A DNA stretch of 64,000 nucleotides from Marinicella rhabdoformis (GTDB taxonomy: Bacteria; Pseudomonadota; Gammaproteobacteria; Xanthomonadales; Marinicellaceae), in the NCBI RefSeq assembly GCF_009671245.1, contig NZ_VTFS01000005.1, positions 62,001-126,000 on the forward strand, given 5' to 3'. Positions 35,225 through 45,017 of the stretch are shown here, in pieces; position 1 is the first letter of the stretch, and every line of letters starts with the position of its first letter. Under the pieces are notes generated by a model. That model worked only from the letters and a program-made list of their open reading frames with translations, searched no databases and had not been told where the DNA came from. A program made the position numbers and the translations under genes.

Positions 35225-36883
35225 TTAATACAGCTCAGGCAATCCTTCAGATTTGTTTTGTTTTTTAACCTTTAATTCAAACCCACCTTGTTTGGCTAAC
35301 TGAAACCAGCTGATGTTATGGTCATATTCAGCACCTTTGTACAAACATTCTTGTAGGGACTCAATTGCTTGTGTGGTGGCTTTGTCATCAATTTGATTAA
35401 TGATTTGACTTAAATTGGTCACATTTTGCTGGTGTTCTTGGTTCCACCACATCAACAGGGTTTGCTGAATTCGGCTCGGTGTGGCTTCTTTCAAGGCCCG
35501 TAAATTAACATCAAAAGTATTCTTTTTCGGTTTTTCGGATGTTTTCTGTTCGCCTTGTTTGCGCATACGCCTCAGCAAAAATAAGGCGGTTAACACCCAT
35601 AAACTGGCAAAAATCAAAGCCAATGGCCGCCAGATACTGTCTCGATTTGAAGTGATTTGTTGCGATTCTGTTGGCGCTGCAATCATTACCTGACTGTCAG
35701 GGCGTTCCGTTTGAATTTGTGCTGTCGGTGTTGGTGTGTTTTGTGTCGCTACTTCCGCTGCTGCGACTTCAAATGTGGTGCTTGGAATGAGTGCTGTTTG
35801 AGTGGTTTGATTTTGTGTATCAAACCAATCTAATTTAAACGCTGGTATCACCAACTGACCGGCTTCATTCGGTATCACCGCATACTTGATAGTTTTTGTT
35901 GCTATCAAACGTTCTCCATCAGTTCGGGTCATGGTGTCCGTTTTGTCTTGGTAAATCTTGGCGCCTTTAAACTGATCAATTTCGACTTCTGGTAACTGTG
36001 TTTCAGACAAGCCAGTCGCTACAAAGTTAATGGTTCGGGTAATGGGTTCACCCACCTTATAGTCACCTTGAGACCACGTTTGCGTAACATTCAAATCACT
36101 GGCAGGTATCCACGGTTTGTTGACAAATTCTTGAGGAATGGGCTTGATGTTTAATTCTAACATTTCTGAAACTTGACGAACAGGTCTGCCACGTTGAAAC
36201 ATACTGTAGCTGGAACGACGACTGTTATCTGTGACTTCACCTTCAAAGACCATAGGATTGAGTGTCAAAGGGCCTGAATGCTCAGCATAAATCGCGTATT
36301 TTCGTTCTAATACTTGGTATGTCTTTCCGTCTCTTTGGGTACTGTAACTGGCGCCTTTGTTAATTTGTTGAACAACAACGCCATCTGCATTGGGGTCTGA
36401 TAAGCCACCATTCTTTAAATTAATGGCATAGAGTAAACGTACCGTTAAAATAATTTCTTCTTGCACAAAAGCTTCGGTTTTATTCGGTATCACTTCGATA
36501 AAAATATCACCTTGGGCTTTGGCATTAGGATCAGGTTTTTTCACTTCTATTCGAAGGGCTTGGGTCGATTCGCCATCTACCTCAATCGGAGGAATGATGT
36601 GAGAACCTAAGGATTTTGGCACCAAAAGTACTTGCCACGTGGTGGTAGAGGATGCTTCACCATTGATGATTTGTGTAGAACTAGAACGACCGGTGCTGCC
36701 AACATGAAAAACAGCATCTAACATCGTAAAATCGGGTTGGCCGTTGGTGTTTTTGTCCATCGTCACTTCTAAAGTGATTGACTCACCTAAGAACAGGGTA
36801 GTCCGATCAACTGTGGCAGTTAATTCAGCTGTTGAAACTGCACTGAATAACAGCAAAACAATCATTAATTTGTATTTATTCAT
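35225..36883 (-). CDS. BatD-family protein
   Basis: Membrane protein of 552 aa, last gene of the MoxR operon. A signal peptide (MNKYKLMIVLLLFSAVSTAE) is followed by several Ig-like beta domains (ATVDRTTLFLGESITLEVTM; the repeat at QGDIFIEVIPNKTEAFVQEEIILTVRL), a helix at about 425-445 and a cytoplasmic C-terminus. This is the usual BatD layout. The ATG overlaps the upstream stop as TGATG. The Bat proteins are proposed to work with MoxR ATPases on envelope stress or protein assembly; the exact activity is unknown. Confidence 0.9.
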   Translation of the reverse strand: MNKYKLMIVLLLFSAVSTAELTATVDRTTLFLGESITLEVTMDKNTNGQPDFTMLDAVFHVGSTGRSSSTQIINGEASSTTTWQVLLVPKSLGSHIIPPIEVDGESTQALRIEVKKPDPNAKAQGDIFIEVIPNKTEAFVQEEIILTVRLLYAINLKNGGLSDPNADGVVVQQINKGASYSTQRDGKTYQVLERKYAIYAEHSGPLTLNPMVFEGEVTDNSRRSSYSMFQRGRPVRQVSEMLELNIKPIPQEFVNKPWIPASDLNVTQTWSQGDYKVGEPITRTINFVATGLSETQLPEVEIDQFKGAKIYQDKTDTMTRTDGERLIATKTIKYAVIPNEAGQLVIPAFKLDWFDTQNQTTQTALIPSTTFEVAAAEVATQNTPTPTAQIQTERPDSQVMIAAPTESQQITSNRDSIWRPLALIFASLWVLTALFLLRRMRKQGEQKTSEKPKKNTFDVNLRALKEATPSRIQQTLLMWWNQEHQQNVTNLSQIINQIDDKATTQAIESLQECLYKGAEYDHNISWFQLAKQGGFELKVKKQNKSEGLPELY

Positions 36884-38733
36884 CACCAATCCTCTGTGGT
36901 TTGAAAATCGTCATCGCTTTGGTTTCTGCGATGGTATTGGTATAAAAACTTGCGCCTCAAAAGCCCACCTGGATCATCTTTGATGCGTCTTAACCACTGT
37001 TCCATGGCCTGCTTTTCCTCGGCATCCAAAGCTTTTTCTTCCGGTGTTAATTCAACTTCTTGCTGCTCTTTTTCTTCTTTTTCACGTTCTTCGTCAGCTT
37101 GTTGCTGTTCTTGTTCTGCCTGATCTTCATTGGCTTCTTCAGACTGCTCGTCTTTTTCAGCTTGTTGTTTTTGTTCGTTACTTTCTTGCTCTTGTTGTTG
37201 CTCGTCTTGGTCTTGTTGCTCTTGGTTTTGCTGTTCAGAATCTTGTTCTTGGTCGCCAGACTTTTCTTCGTCTGACTCCTCACCTGGTTCACCTTGCTCG
37301 TTTTGTTGCTGTTGTTCTTGCTCTTGTTGTTGCTTAAGCGCCTCTTCTACAATTTTTTTGTTGTACAAGGTATCCTCATCTTCAGGATTGTAGGTCAAAG
37401 CTTGCTCATAACTGTCCAAAGCCTTTTCAAATTCACCTGCTTGTGCCAATGCATTGCCTTCGTTGTAATGCTTGTCCAGTGCATTGTCTTGCGACCCATA
37501 CAAATCAGCCGCCTGTTTAAACTGTTTGTTTTTGTAAGCTGCTGCGGCCTGAATTTTGGGATCTATCGCGGTATTTTGTGCTTGTTCGACTTCATTATTT
37601 TGTAAATGTTTCCAAGCTTGCTGGTCTTCATTGAGCCACAAATCATCCCAAGAAAGCGCGTGTGACTGTTCAACCGGTAACACCACTGCCAAGGCCAGAA
37701 ACAACAGCATGCCCCGTCGGTAGAGCATTGCGACTAAAGGCAACAACAACAAAGCCAACAAAGGACCATCATCAATGAAGTTTTCGCTCCCTAAATCATC
37801 ATCCTTAAAAGGATTGTCAGCTGAATTTTCTTCATCTCCTTGATCTGCGTTTGTTTTGGCATCGAACATACCAGCAAAATCATCACCACTGGACAATACG
37901 GTGAAATACCCACCACCGGTAACGGCCGCTTGTTGCAAACTTTTGAAGTCCAGTTTAGGAATCACGATTTGACCCCGCAGGTCTTTAACAAAACCACGTG
38001 GAGTAGGAATCGGTGCGCCAGCTTCAGTACCCACTGCCATGACATGGGTTTTGATTTTCTGATTCGCTAATTCGCTCAAAGTATCTTCTGTTTTTAACAG
38101 TGAGATGCTGTCAGTGATTAATAACACTTCACCTTGACGGGCGCCGGATTGCTTTAATAAGTCTGCCGCCTTTTCTAAGGCTTTGCTCGTATTGGTGCCT
38201 TTGACCGGCATGATTGATGGCTCTATCGCTTCTAACATGGCACAGATGGTTGCCACATCATCGGTCAGAGGTGTCACCACAAAAGCATCACCTGCATAAA
38301 CCACCAAAGCCGTTTGACCGTCTTTGCGATCAGCCAACAAGTCTTTGATTTTAAATTTAGCCCTTTGTAAACGAGAAGGCTTGATGTCATCGGCCAGCAT
38401 GCTTCGTGATACATCTAAGGCCAACACCAAAGCCGATTGGTTTTGTACTACAGGTACAGGGACTTTTCTCACTGCAGGACCTGAAATGGCCAAAATGGCG
38501 ATCAATGCCGCAGGCCAATATAACCATTGTAGCTTACTGCCTTTTTGGGCTGCTTGAACCTGCATCGCTTGAAGCAGTTCCGGGTCACAGCTTTGTTCCC
38601 ACCCATCTTTGCCTCCACCCTTGTTCATGCCTTTCCACAACAACAAAGCCGCAGGAATCAATAACCAAAGGAAATCAGGCCGCAAAAAATGAAAATCAGA
38701 CCAAATGATGCCTTCAATCATACTTGTGTCCAT
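36883..38733 (-). CDS. BatB/BatC fusion: VWA domain plus TPR and Q/E-rich tail
   Basis: Membrane protein of 616 aa. Helices at about 23-36 and 70-90 precede a VWA domain with a full MIDAS start (LALDVSRSMLADD; conserved Thr in VKGTNTSKAL; ITDS). A further helix pair at about 330-365 is followed by TPR units (HYNEGNALAQAGEFEKALDSYEQALTYNPED), then about 110 residues made almost only of Q, E, D, N, K and S, and a basic C-terminus. The TPR part corresponds to BatC in other species. The start at 38733 has AGGAGG 8 bases upstream and overlaps the previous stop as TGATG. Confidence 0.9.
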   Translation of the reverse strand: MDTSMIEGIIWSDFHFLRPDFLWLLIPAALLLWKGMNKGGGKDGWEQSCDPELLQAMQVQAAQKGSKLQWLYWPAALIAILAISGPAVRKVPVPVVQNQSALVLALDVSRSMLADDIKPSRLQRAKFKIKDLLADRKDGQTALVVYAGDAFVVTPLTDDVATICAMLEAIEPSIMPVKGTNTSKALEKAADLLKQSGARQGEVLLITDSISLLKTEDTLSELANQKIKTHVMAVGTEAGAPIPTPRGFVKDLRGQIVIPKLDFKSLQQAAVTGGGYFTVLSSGDDFAGMFDAKTNADQGDEENSADNPFKDDDLGSENFIDDGPLLALLLLPLVAMLYRRGMLLFLALAVVLPVEQSHALSWDDLWLNEDQQAWKHLQNNEVEQAQNTAIDPKIQAAAAYKNKQFKQAADLYGSQDNALDKHYNEGNALAQAGEFEKALDSYEQALTYNPEDEDTLYNKKIVEEALKQQQEQEQQQQNEQGEPGEESDEEKSGDQEQDSEQQNQEQQDQDEQQQEQESNEQKQQAEKDEQSEEANEDQAEQEQQQADEEREKEEKEQQEVELTPEEKALDAEEKQAMEQWLRRIKDDPGGLLRRKFLYQYHRRNQSDDDFQTTEDW

Positions 38734-39698
38734 CAACCCAGCCTCCTGATCCATAAGGAAGCCATCAAAGCGACCAAGGCAGCAAGTAAAGGCCAGAAAA
38801 ATAATTCGTCAGTAGGTCTGAAGAATTTTTCATCTTCCGCCAATGGCTCCAGCTCATCCAACATCATGTAAATCGCCTCTAACTCTTGCGAATTTCGGGC
38901 TCTGAAGTACTGGCCTTCTGTAATTTTTGAAATGCGTTTTAATGTGGCCTCATCCAAATCTGCTGAAGGATTGATGACACGCTGTCCAAAAAATCCATTG
39001 CTGACCATTTCATCGGCACCGACACCAATGGTGTATATTTTCAACTGCTCTTCTCTTGCCAATTCTGCCGCTTTCAAGGGTTCAATCGCTCCAGCAGTAT
39101 TTTGACCATCAGTCAAAACAATCAAAATTCGGTTGTTGTTTTCAACTTCGCGCGCTTTTTTTACCGCCAAACCAATGGCATCACCGATGGCTGTAGACTT
39201 ACCCGCTAAGCCAATCGCTGCTTCATACAGTAATGTTTGTACCGTTTTACGGTCAAAGGTCAAAGGTGTTTGTAAATAGGCGTTTTCGCCAAAAAGAATC
39301 AGGCCCAATCGGTCACCTGTTCGACGCTCTATGAATTCTCCGGCCACTTTTTTAACTGCCGTTAATCGGTCAACAGCCTGACCATTAATTTGCATGTCCT
39401 GTTGTTCCATAGAACCAGAAATATCAATCGCCAACATCAAATCTCGGCCTTCGATAGGTAATGGTACCGGCTCACCAATCCATTGCGGCCTGCTCACAGC
39501 GGTCAATAAAAACAGCCACAACAACAAATTTAACCAGCGCCATTTGTTGCTGCTGCTTTGTTGTTGGTTAGCAAACATGTCCTTCAAAAAAGGCACTGAA
39601 ATGGTGGTGATACTGGCCTGCTTAACACGCGGTAACAAGCGCACCAAAAAGGGCAGCGGCAACAAAACAAACAACCAAGGCCAAGCAAAACTATACAT
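38733..39698 (-). CDS. BatA-like VWA-domain membrane protein
   Basis: Protein of 321 aa: N-terminal BatA motif (YSFAWPWLFVLLPLPFLVRLLP), helix at about 55-68, VWA domain with MIDAS DISGSMEQQD, then ILFGENAYLQTPLT, STAIGDAIG and VLTDGQNTAG, and a C-terminal helix near 300. All metal-binding positions are intact. It overlaps the previous gene's stop by 8 bases and the next one by TGATG. Likely forms a complex with the second VWA protein. Confidence 0.92.
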   Translation of the reverse strand: MYSFAWPWLFVLLPLPFLVRLLPRVKQASITTISVPFLKDMFANQQQSSSNKWRWLNLLLWLFLLTAVSRPQWIGEPVPLPIEGRDLMLAIDISGSMEQQDMQINGQAVDRLTAVKKVAGEFIERRTGDRLGLILFGENAYLQTPLTFDRKTVQTLLYEAAIGLAGKSTAIGDAIGLAVKKAREVENNNRILIVLTDGQNTAGAIEPLKAAELAREEQLKIYTIGVGADEMVSNGFFGQRVINPSADLDEATLKRISKITEGQYFRARNSQELEAIYMMLDELEPLAEDEKFFRPTDELFFWPLLAALVALMASLWIRRLG

Positions 39699-40254
39699 TG
39701 CTTACCTCCTTGGCTTCATTTCTTTGCGGGATTAACTGTTTCATCACCACTTTTTTGATGTGGTTGTGAATCAATTCTGACAACGCTTTTTCATCAAACT
39801 CAACCGTTGGCTGATAAATCGCATCGGTCAATAAACCCTGAAATTGAGTGAATGGCTGTTCCTTGTGATAACTGTTCAAATGCTCAATCCACTGAGCACC
39901 GGCTAATGTCACTTGATGGTCATTGTGCTGTTGGAATTTTTCAAAACGACGCAACAACATTGACAATTCTGATAGCAACAGCCTTTTGTCTTTGTGTTCA
40001 GTATAGGCAAAGTTTATCGCACCCAACTGTTGTTCAATCTCATTAAAGCGTTTTATTCGCTGCCTTCTCTTGTACCATTTAACGCCAAGAAAAAATAAAA
40101 ACAGCACCAACAAAGTCAAGACAAACCACCAACCCGGAGCCAGCGGCCAAAATCCCGGTTCAGCAGGTAAATGTAAGTCACGTAAGGGCAACTCTTGGGC
40201 AGCTTGCGTCATGTTAGGTGGGTTGCTGTTCATGGGTACAGTTTGTTGCATCAT
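39691..40254 (-). CDS. DUF4381 domain membrane protein
   Basis: Protein of about 187 aa with one helix (about 40-60). The segment LPLRDLHLPAEPGFWPLAPGWW before the helix is the DUF4381 hallmark; the cytoplasmic part after it is helical and basic. Always found between DUF58 and VWA genes in this operon type. Two adjacent ATGs overlap the DUF58 stop (ATGATG), so translation is coupled. Biochemical role unknown. Confidence 0.9.
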   Translation of the reverse strand: MMQQTVPMNSNPPNMTQAAQELPLRDLHLPAEPGFWPLAPGWWFVLTLLVLFLFFLGVKWYKRRQRIKRFNEIEQQLGAINFAYTEHKDKRLLLSELSMLLRRFEKFQQHNDHQVTLAGAQWIEHLNSYHKEQPFTQFQGLLTDAIYQPTVEFDEKALSELIHNHIKKVVMKQLIPQRNEAKEVSNV

Positions 40255-41261
40255 GACTGCTTCCCCAACCAATGGTTGAAAGCCAAACTGGGGTTACTCA
40301 AACCATTGCGTAATTTATTGACCCATAAATCATTGGTTTGTACTGGAATGATGGGCACGCCTGCTTTGATGATTTGGGTCTTCAAATCTTCAATATGATT
40401 TTGCTGTTGTGTATTCAATCGTTCTAGGGTGGCATCTTTTCTGGTGTCCATGATGCGCACTTTCATGTGTCTGTCTGATTGTTGTCTGCTTTGGGTTTGG
40501 ATGCCATACCTTGCAGCCAATGGAGATTCAACCTCGAATGGATCGGCAACTTTGACCGCTAATACGTCATTGTGCTTGCGCAGTTGTAACAGCTGCCTTT
40601 TGGCCTCTTCACCCAAGTTCAAAAAATCACTGACGATAAAAACCAAACTGCCTGGTCGGATTACGGTGCGCATTTGCTTCAAAGCTTGGTCTAAATTTTC
40701 TTGTTGTTCTGCTTTGTTTTCTACTTTTGGTATGCGAACTGAAGTCTTGAGTACATGCGACATCATTGCCATCATGCCTCGCTTTCCCGGTGTGGCTTTA
40801 ACGATGTGCGTGCCATGGATGCCATAGGTCAATACACCGATGCGGTCACCATTTTGTATTGATGACCAGCCGAAGAATGCAGCGATTTCACTCGCTAAAA
40901 CCATTTTGAATTTAGATTTGGTGCCAAAAAACATCGACGCATTGCTGTCCAAAATCACATAAGTCGGGCGTTCGCGCTCTTCTTGAAACAACTTGGTGTG
41001 TGCATCACCTGTACGCGCTGTCACGCGCCAATCCATGTTTCGGATGTCATCACCTGCCTGATATATGCGCGACTCTAAATAGTCCATACCACGACCACGA
41101 AAACGCGAATCATGCAAACCGGAGATGGCCGATGAGGCTTTTTTCATTCGAGCCATGCCTAATTGTCTGGCATGGTGGCGTGTGTTGACCATGGTTTTGG
41201 CCATCACATCTATCGCTGGGTTTTGTCCCTTGGTTGCTTCTTTTTTGGCGTTTTGGCTCAT
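40251..41261 (-). CDS. DUF58 domain-containing protein
   Basis: Soluble protein of 336 aa. SGLHDSRFRGRGMDYLESRIYQAGDDIRNMDWRVTARTG is the DUF58 core, followed by a VWA-like fold (YVILDSNASMFFG, VFIVSDFL). The usual DxSxS metal site is changed to DSNAS. Typically paired with a MoxR AAA+ ATPase, which precedes it by 15 bases. Basic N-terminus, no signal. Confidence 0.93.
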   Translation of the reverse strand: MSQNAKKEATKGQNPAIDVMAKTMVNTRHHARQLGMARMKKASSAISGLHDSRFRGRGMDYLESRIYQAGDDIRNMDWRVTARTGDAHTKLFQEERERPTYVILDSNASMFFGTKSKFKMVLASEIAAFFGWSSIQNGDRIGVLTYGIHGTHIVKATPGKRGMMAMMSHVLKTSVRIPKVENKAEQQENLDQALKQMRTVIRPGSLVFIVSDFLNLGEEAKRQLLQLRKHNDVLAVKVADPFEVESPLAARYGIQTQSRQQSDRHMKVRIMDTRKDATLERLNTQQQNHIEDLKTQIIKAGVPIIPVQTNDLWVNKLRNGLSNPSLAFNHWLGKQS

Positions 41262-41276
41262 TGATTCAATGCTGAA

Positions 41277-42260
41277 TTAAGGCAAAGGCACAATCGCCAA
41301 CAACTGATCAATCACTTCATCTGCGGTGTGGCCTTCGGCCTCAGCCTCAAAAGACAAAATGATTCTGTGGCGCAGTACATCATGAATCACCGCATGGATG
41401 TCTTCAGGTAACATGTGATCTCGACCTTCTAAAAAGGCGTGAGCACGGGCACAACGATCCAAGGCAATGGTCGCCCGAGGTGAACCGCCAAAGTCAATTT
41501 GTTCTGCCAATTGGGCATCGTATTTACCCGGATTTCTTGTCGCTAGAATCAACTCAACCAAATATTTCTCAAGGTTTTCAGCAACAAACAAATTCAAAAT
41601 GTGTTTTTGAGCAGCAAAAATCTGCTCTTGAGTCAGCAGTTCCTCATGCTTCACTTTATCTGACATTTCTGCCAAATCTTTCCTTTGAGCCAGCTTCAAA
41701 ATATCCAGCTCAGTATCCGCTTCAGGATAGTCAATCGTCACATGCATCAAAAAACGATCCAATTGCGCTTCAGGTAATGGGTAAGTACCTTCCTGCTCAA
41801 TCGGGTTCTGAGTCGCCATTACCAGGAATAATTCAGGCAAGTTATAAGTGGTTTTACCGACCGTGATTTGTTGTTCACCCATCGCTTCAAGCAAGGCCGA
41901 CTGTACTTTGGCTGGTGCTCGGTTGACCTCATCGGCCAATACCAAATTATGGAACAAAGGGCCTTTTTGAAACTCAAAAGTAGCCGACTGGGCATGGTAA
42001 ACATCGGTTCCGGTTAAGTCAGCAGGCAACAAATCTGGGGTGAATTGGATGCGGTGAAAGTTGCCGTCTATACATTCTGATAACACTTTAATGGCGGTGG
42101 TTTTCGCTAAACCGGGCGCGCCTTCAACCAATAAATGACCATGTGATAACAAGGCCATCAAAAGGCGATCAACCAGTTTTTGCTGTCCTAGAATTTGTGT
42201 GCCTATGGCTTGTCTGATGTTTTGAAAGGCTTGTGTTAATTGTTCTGTGCTTTGTTCCAT
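41277..42260 (-). CDS. MoxR-family AAA+ ATPase
   Basis: Protein of 327 aa. Walker A is EGAPGLAKTTA (GxxGxxKT), Walker B LVLADEVNRAPAK, sensor 1 VMATQNPIEQEGTYPLPEAQLDRF, with arginine-rich FGGSPRATIALDRCARAHA. These define the MoxR (MRP subfamily) ATPases, which act as chaperones for VWA partners. First gene of a six-gene operon down to 35225. Its leader contains a 16-base palindrome next to a TATAAT. Confidence 0.95.
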   Translation of the reverse strand: MEQSTEQLTQAFQNIRQAIGTQILGQQKLVDRLLMALLSHGHLLVEGAPGLAKTTAIKVLSECIDGNFHRIQFTPDLLPADLTGTDVYHAQSATFEFQKGPLFHNLVLADEVNRAPAKVQSALLEAMGEQQITVGKTTYNLPELFLVMATQNPIEQEGTYPLPEAQLDRFLMHVTIDYPEADTELDILKLAQRKDLAEMSDKVKHEELLTQEQIFAAQKHILNLFVAENLEKYLVELILATRNPGKYDAQLAEQIDFGGSPRATIALDRCARAHAFLEGRDHMLPEDIHAVIHDVLRHRIILSFEAEAEGHTADEVIDQLLAIVPLP

Positions 42261-42354
42261 AATTCACCTGATTTTGGGTAACGGCTTTGACTGAGATTGC
42301 TTATGATAGTTCCGGTCAAAAAAAATTCAAGACCAAATACTTCTTTCGACACCC

Positions 42355-42379
42355 TGTCATTCCAATGACAAGCATTATA
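42355..42379 (-). promoter_or_regulatory. -10 box and overlapping palindrome upstream of the MoxR operon
   Basis: TATAAT on the minus strand at 42379-42374, then a perfect palindrome TGTCATTCCAATGACA at 42355-42370 over the expected start of transcription. No good -35 box at standard spacing. Position fits a repressor operator. Confidence 0.5.
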
Positions 42380-42422
42380 AACGCTGATAATTTATTCGGA
42401 TGTGTCAAAAGTAGTGAATGTA

Positions 42423-42450
42423 TTGGCCAATCAGCAATTTCCCCTATAAT
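42423..42450 (+). promoter_or_regulatory. Sigma-70 promoter for the PepSY gene
   Basis: TTGGCC, 16 bases, TATAAT. Transcription would start near 42457, supporting the ATG at 42476 and ruling against upstream in-frame starts. Confidence 0.55.
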
Positions 42451-42475
42451 GAACCTTTTTTTAATGCTTGGCATC

Positions 42476-43186
42476 ATGAAACCATCACATTTATTACGTA
42501 AAATCCATAAGTGGATAGGGCTGATTATCGGCATTCAGATTTTATTGTGGTTTGTCAGTGGTTTGGTCATGACATGGTTTGATATTGACACCGTGCATGG
42601 TGATCATTTATTGAAAGAGCAAAAACACGCGCAACTTGCTAACTTGAGCCAAAGCCTTTCTGAATACCCAGACAAAGATGAAACCATCCTTTACGCCCAA
42701 TCCATCAGCCTGATGGAAAAGCCTTATTTATTGGTCAAAAGCACCAAAAATGCAACCCAGCAACAATCCTTGTTTGATCCGCGCAGTAAAGCGATCATTT
42801 CACCTTTGCCTGAATCTATGGTCAAAAATATTGTTCAATCACAATTGGCACAAGATTCAAACATCACTTCAATACAGTTATTAACCGAGCTGCCCGGTGA
42901 AGTCCGAGGGCGTCCTGCACCTATTTGGCAGGTTCAATTAGACGATGAAGACAACAGTCGGATTTATGTGTCACCTGTATCAGGGCAAATATTGGCCAAA
43001 CGCACAGATACTTGGCGTTTGTTCGATTTTATGTGGATGTTACATATCATGGATTATGATGAGCGCAGTGATTTTAATCATCCGCTGCTCATCATATCCA
43101 CATTGTTGGCTTTGTTTGTTGCCATTTCTGGTATTTGGCTGCTGTTTTACACCATCAAACTAAGGAAAAAGAAAACGACTCAATGA
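42476..43186 (+). CDS. PepSY-domain membrane protein
   Basis: Protein of 236 aa. MKPSHLLRKIHKWIGLIIGIQILLWFVSGLVMTWFDID is the classic PepSY-associated first helix; a periplasmic part with a PepSY-like domain (IWQVQLDDEDNSRIYVSPVSGQI) follows, then FDFMWMLHIMDY and a last helix (about 205-228). Such proteins resemble parts of ferric-siderophore reductases, but the long four-helix form is not here. The 42476 start is set by the promoter. Only 1 base separates its stop from the end of the convergent antiporter gene. Confidence 0.82.
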   Translation: MKPSHLLRKIHKWIGLIIGIQILLWFVSGLVMTWFDIDTVHGDHLLKEQKHAQLANLSQSLSEYPDKDETILYAQSISLMEKPYLLVKSTKNATQQQSLFDPRSKAIISPLPESMVKNIVQSQLAQDSNITSIQLLTELPGEVRGRPAPIWQVQLDDEDNSRIYVSPVSGQILAKRTDTWRLFDFMWMLHIMDYDERSDFNHPLLIISTLLALFVAISGIWLLFYTIKLRKKKTTQ

Positions 43187-43187
43187 G

Positions 43188-45017
43188 TCAGTCGTTTCCT
43201 TTGGCTTCTTCATTGTTCCGAATCAACGACATCACCTTCCAGTCGCTTTTTATATCCTCTAAACTGCGCAAACCAGTGACCACTTTGAGTTGCTTGCCAT
43301 TTGGACTGATGGCAAACAATGGAATCGCATTTTTGCCATGCTTAGCCAAGTATTCATCAATCCCAAAACTCTCTGTTAACATCGTGGCTTTAACCTGCGC
43401 ACCTTGAGCAATCAAGCTGGCCAGCTTGGCATAGGTCTCATCCTTTCCAAATAACATTCTGGCCCTGCCTTGTTTTGAAACACTGTGCTTTTCACCGTTT
43501 TTACTTTTTTCTTCAATCGGTAAAACAAAAGTATTGGCCACACCAAACTCAGTTTTGTATCGACTGGCCGCCAAAACATTCAGGTCATTGTTCATAGACA
43601 AGCCCAGCATTTTACCCACTCCAATGAAATCCAGATTGTGATCTGCATGTTCTGAAACCGGATTGCCGTAATAAGTTTTGATGCCTTTCATTCTGGCTTC
43701 TTGAATAAAACGCCAATGTGAATCACTGACCATGGGCTCAAACCCTTGTTGTTGTAAGGCTTCAGCAACGGTCACGGCGACCACATTACTGCCTATGATG
43801 AACACACCTTTGCTTTCTGGGTTGGCCACTCCCAGTTTTCTTGATACCCAACCAGCAGTTGCCGATTGAAAAACCACAGTCCCAATGATGACCATAAAAG
43901 TCAAAGACACCATCAGTGATGCACCTGGCACACCTTCTTGCTCCAACCTCAAGGCAAATAAAGCCGAAACTGCCGCCGCCACAATACCTCTGGGTGCAAT
44001 CCAAGACAAGGTCACTTTCTCTTGCCATGTAAGATCAGATCCTACTGTAGAAACCCAGACTTTCAATGGTCTGGCAACAAACTGAACAACCAAAAACAGA
44101 ACCAATGCAGACCAGCCTAAGTCTAATAGATGCGATACATCCACCCGCGCAGCAAGCAATATAAACAAACCTGATATCAACAAGATAGTCAGACTTTCTT
44201 TGAAATGCAGTATGTCTTCAATCGGCGTGTTCTTGCTGTTGGCCAACCACATCCCCATCACAGTCACGGCCAACAAACCAGATTCGTGTGCCAAGGTATG
44301 TGAAGCTGCAAAAGTAATGAAAACCAAGGTCAAAACAAACACATTGTGCAGGTAATCAGGTAACCAATGCCTTCTCAGAATCAGACCCAATAAACTGCCA
44401 GATACGGCACCAATGATGGCGCCTACGGCCATGATCCAAAAAAAGCTTTGAATCACCACCAGCCAACCCGCTCCACCTTGTTGGGATGCCATGATGAAGT
44501 TGAACACCAAAACAGCCAATAAAGCGCCCAAAGGATCAATCACAATCCCCTCCCAACGCAACACATTAGACAATTTTTTATTCAAATTCAAAATCCGCAA
44601 CATAGGCACAATGACGGTAGGCCCAGTGACCACCACCAATGAACCAAACAAGAATGACATGGCCCAATTGAGATCAATAAGAAAGTGAGCGCCGACAGAA
44701 ATGGTGACCCATGTGACTCCCATGCCCACGGTAACCATGCGCCGTACCACAGACTCTAGACCCTTGATTTGTTTGAAATTAAGAGTCAAAGCGCCTTCGA
44801 ATAAAATCACTGATACCGCCAATGAAACAAATGGAAACAACAAGTCTCCAAATAAGGTGTCAGGATTAACCCAACCCAATACCGGCTTGCCCAACACCAA
44901 ACCCAAAAGCAACAAAAACAAAATCGATGGCAACTTTAACCACCAAGACAACCATTGCGCCATTGAGCCCAATATGCCGATCAAAGCCAGCACCAACATC
45001 AGGTTATTTTCTAACAT
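43188..45017 (-). CDS. CPA1-type sodium/proton antiporter with C-terminal TrkA-N-like domain
   Basis: Membrane transporter of 609 aa with about twelve helices in the first 395 residues (SILFLLLLGLVLGKPVLGW, FEGALTLNFKQI, GPTVIVPMLR, WEGIVIDPLGALLAV). The ion site appears as VIDP rather than the ND pair of some antiporters. After the membrane part comes a Rossmann-like segment (GVFIIGSNVVAVTVAEALQQQGFE) and a further regulatory region with FGIDEYLAKHG. It would exchange Na+ or K+ for H+. One base separates its stop from the TerC ORF end. Confidence 0.88.
   Translation of the reverse strand: MLENNLMLVLALIGILGSMAQWLSWWLKLPSILFLLLLGLVLGKPVLGWVNPDTLFGDLLFPFVSLAVSVILFEGALTLNFKQIKGLESVVRRMVTVGMGVTWVTISVGAHFLIDLNWAMSFLFGSLVVVTGPTVIVPMLRILNLNKKLSNVLRWEGIVIDPLGALLAVLVFNFIMASQQGGAGWLVVIQSFFWIMAVGAIIGAVSGSLLGLILRRHWLPDYLHNVFVLTLVFITFAASHTLAHESGLLAVTVMGMWLANSKNTPIEDILHFKESLTILLISGLFILLAARVDVSHLLDLGWSALVLFLVVQFVARPLKVWVSTVGSDLTWQEKVTLSWIAPRGIVAAAVSALFALRLEQEGVPGASLMVSLTFMVIIGTVVFQSATAGWVSRKLGVANPESKGVFIIGSNVVAVTVAEALQQQGFEPMVSDSHWRFIQEARMKGIKTYYGNPVSEHADHNLDFIGVGKMLGLSMNNDLNVLAASRYKTEFGVANTFVLPIEEKSKNGEKHSVSKQGRARMLFGKDETYAKLASLIAQGAQVKATMLTESFGIDEYLAKHGKNAIPLFAISPNGKQLKVVTGLRSLEDIKSDWKVMSLIRNNEEAKGND

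Noticed and set aside
37044-37393. Long plus-strand open frames opposite the Q/E-rich part of the BatB/C gene
   Set aside because: They are the antisense of a CAA/GAA-rich repeat; composition (poly Leu, Val, Cys, Ser) is an artefact.
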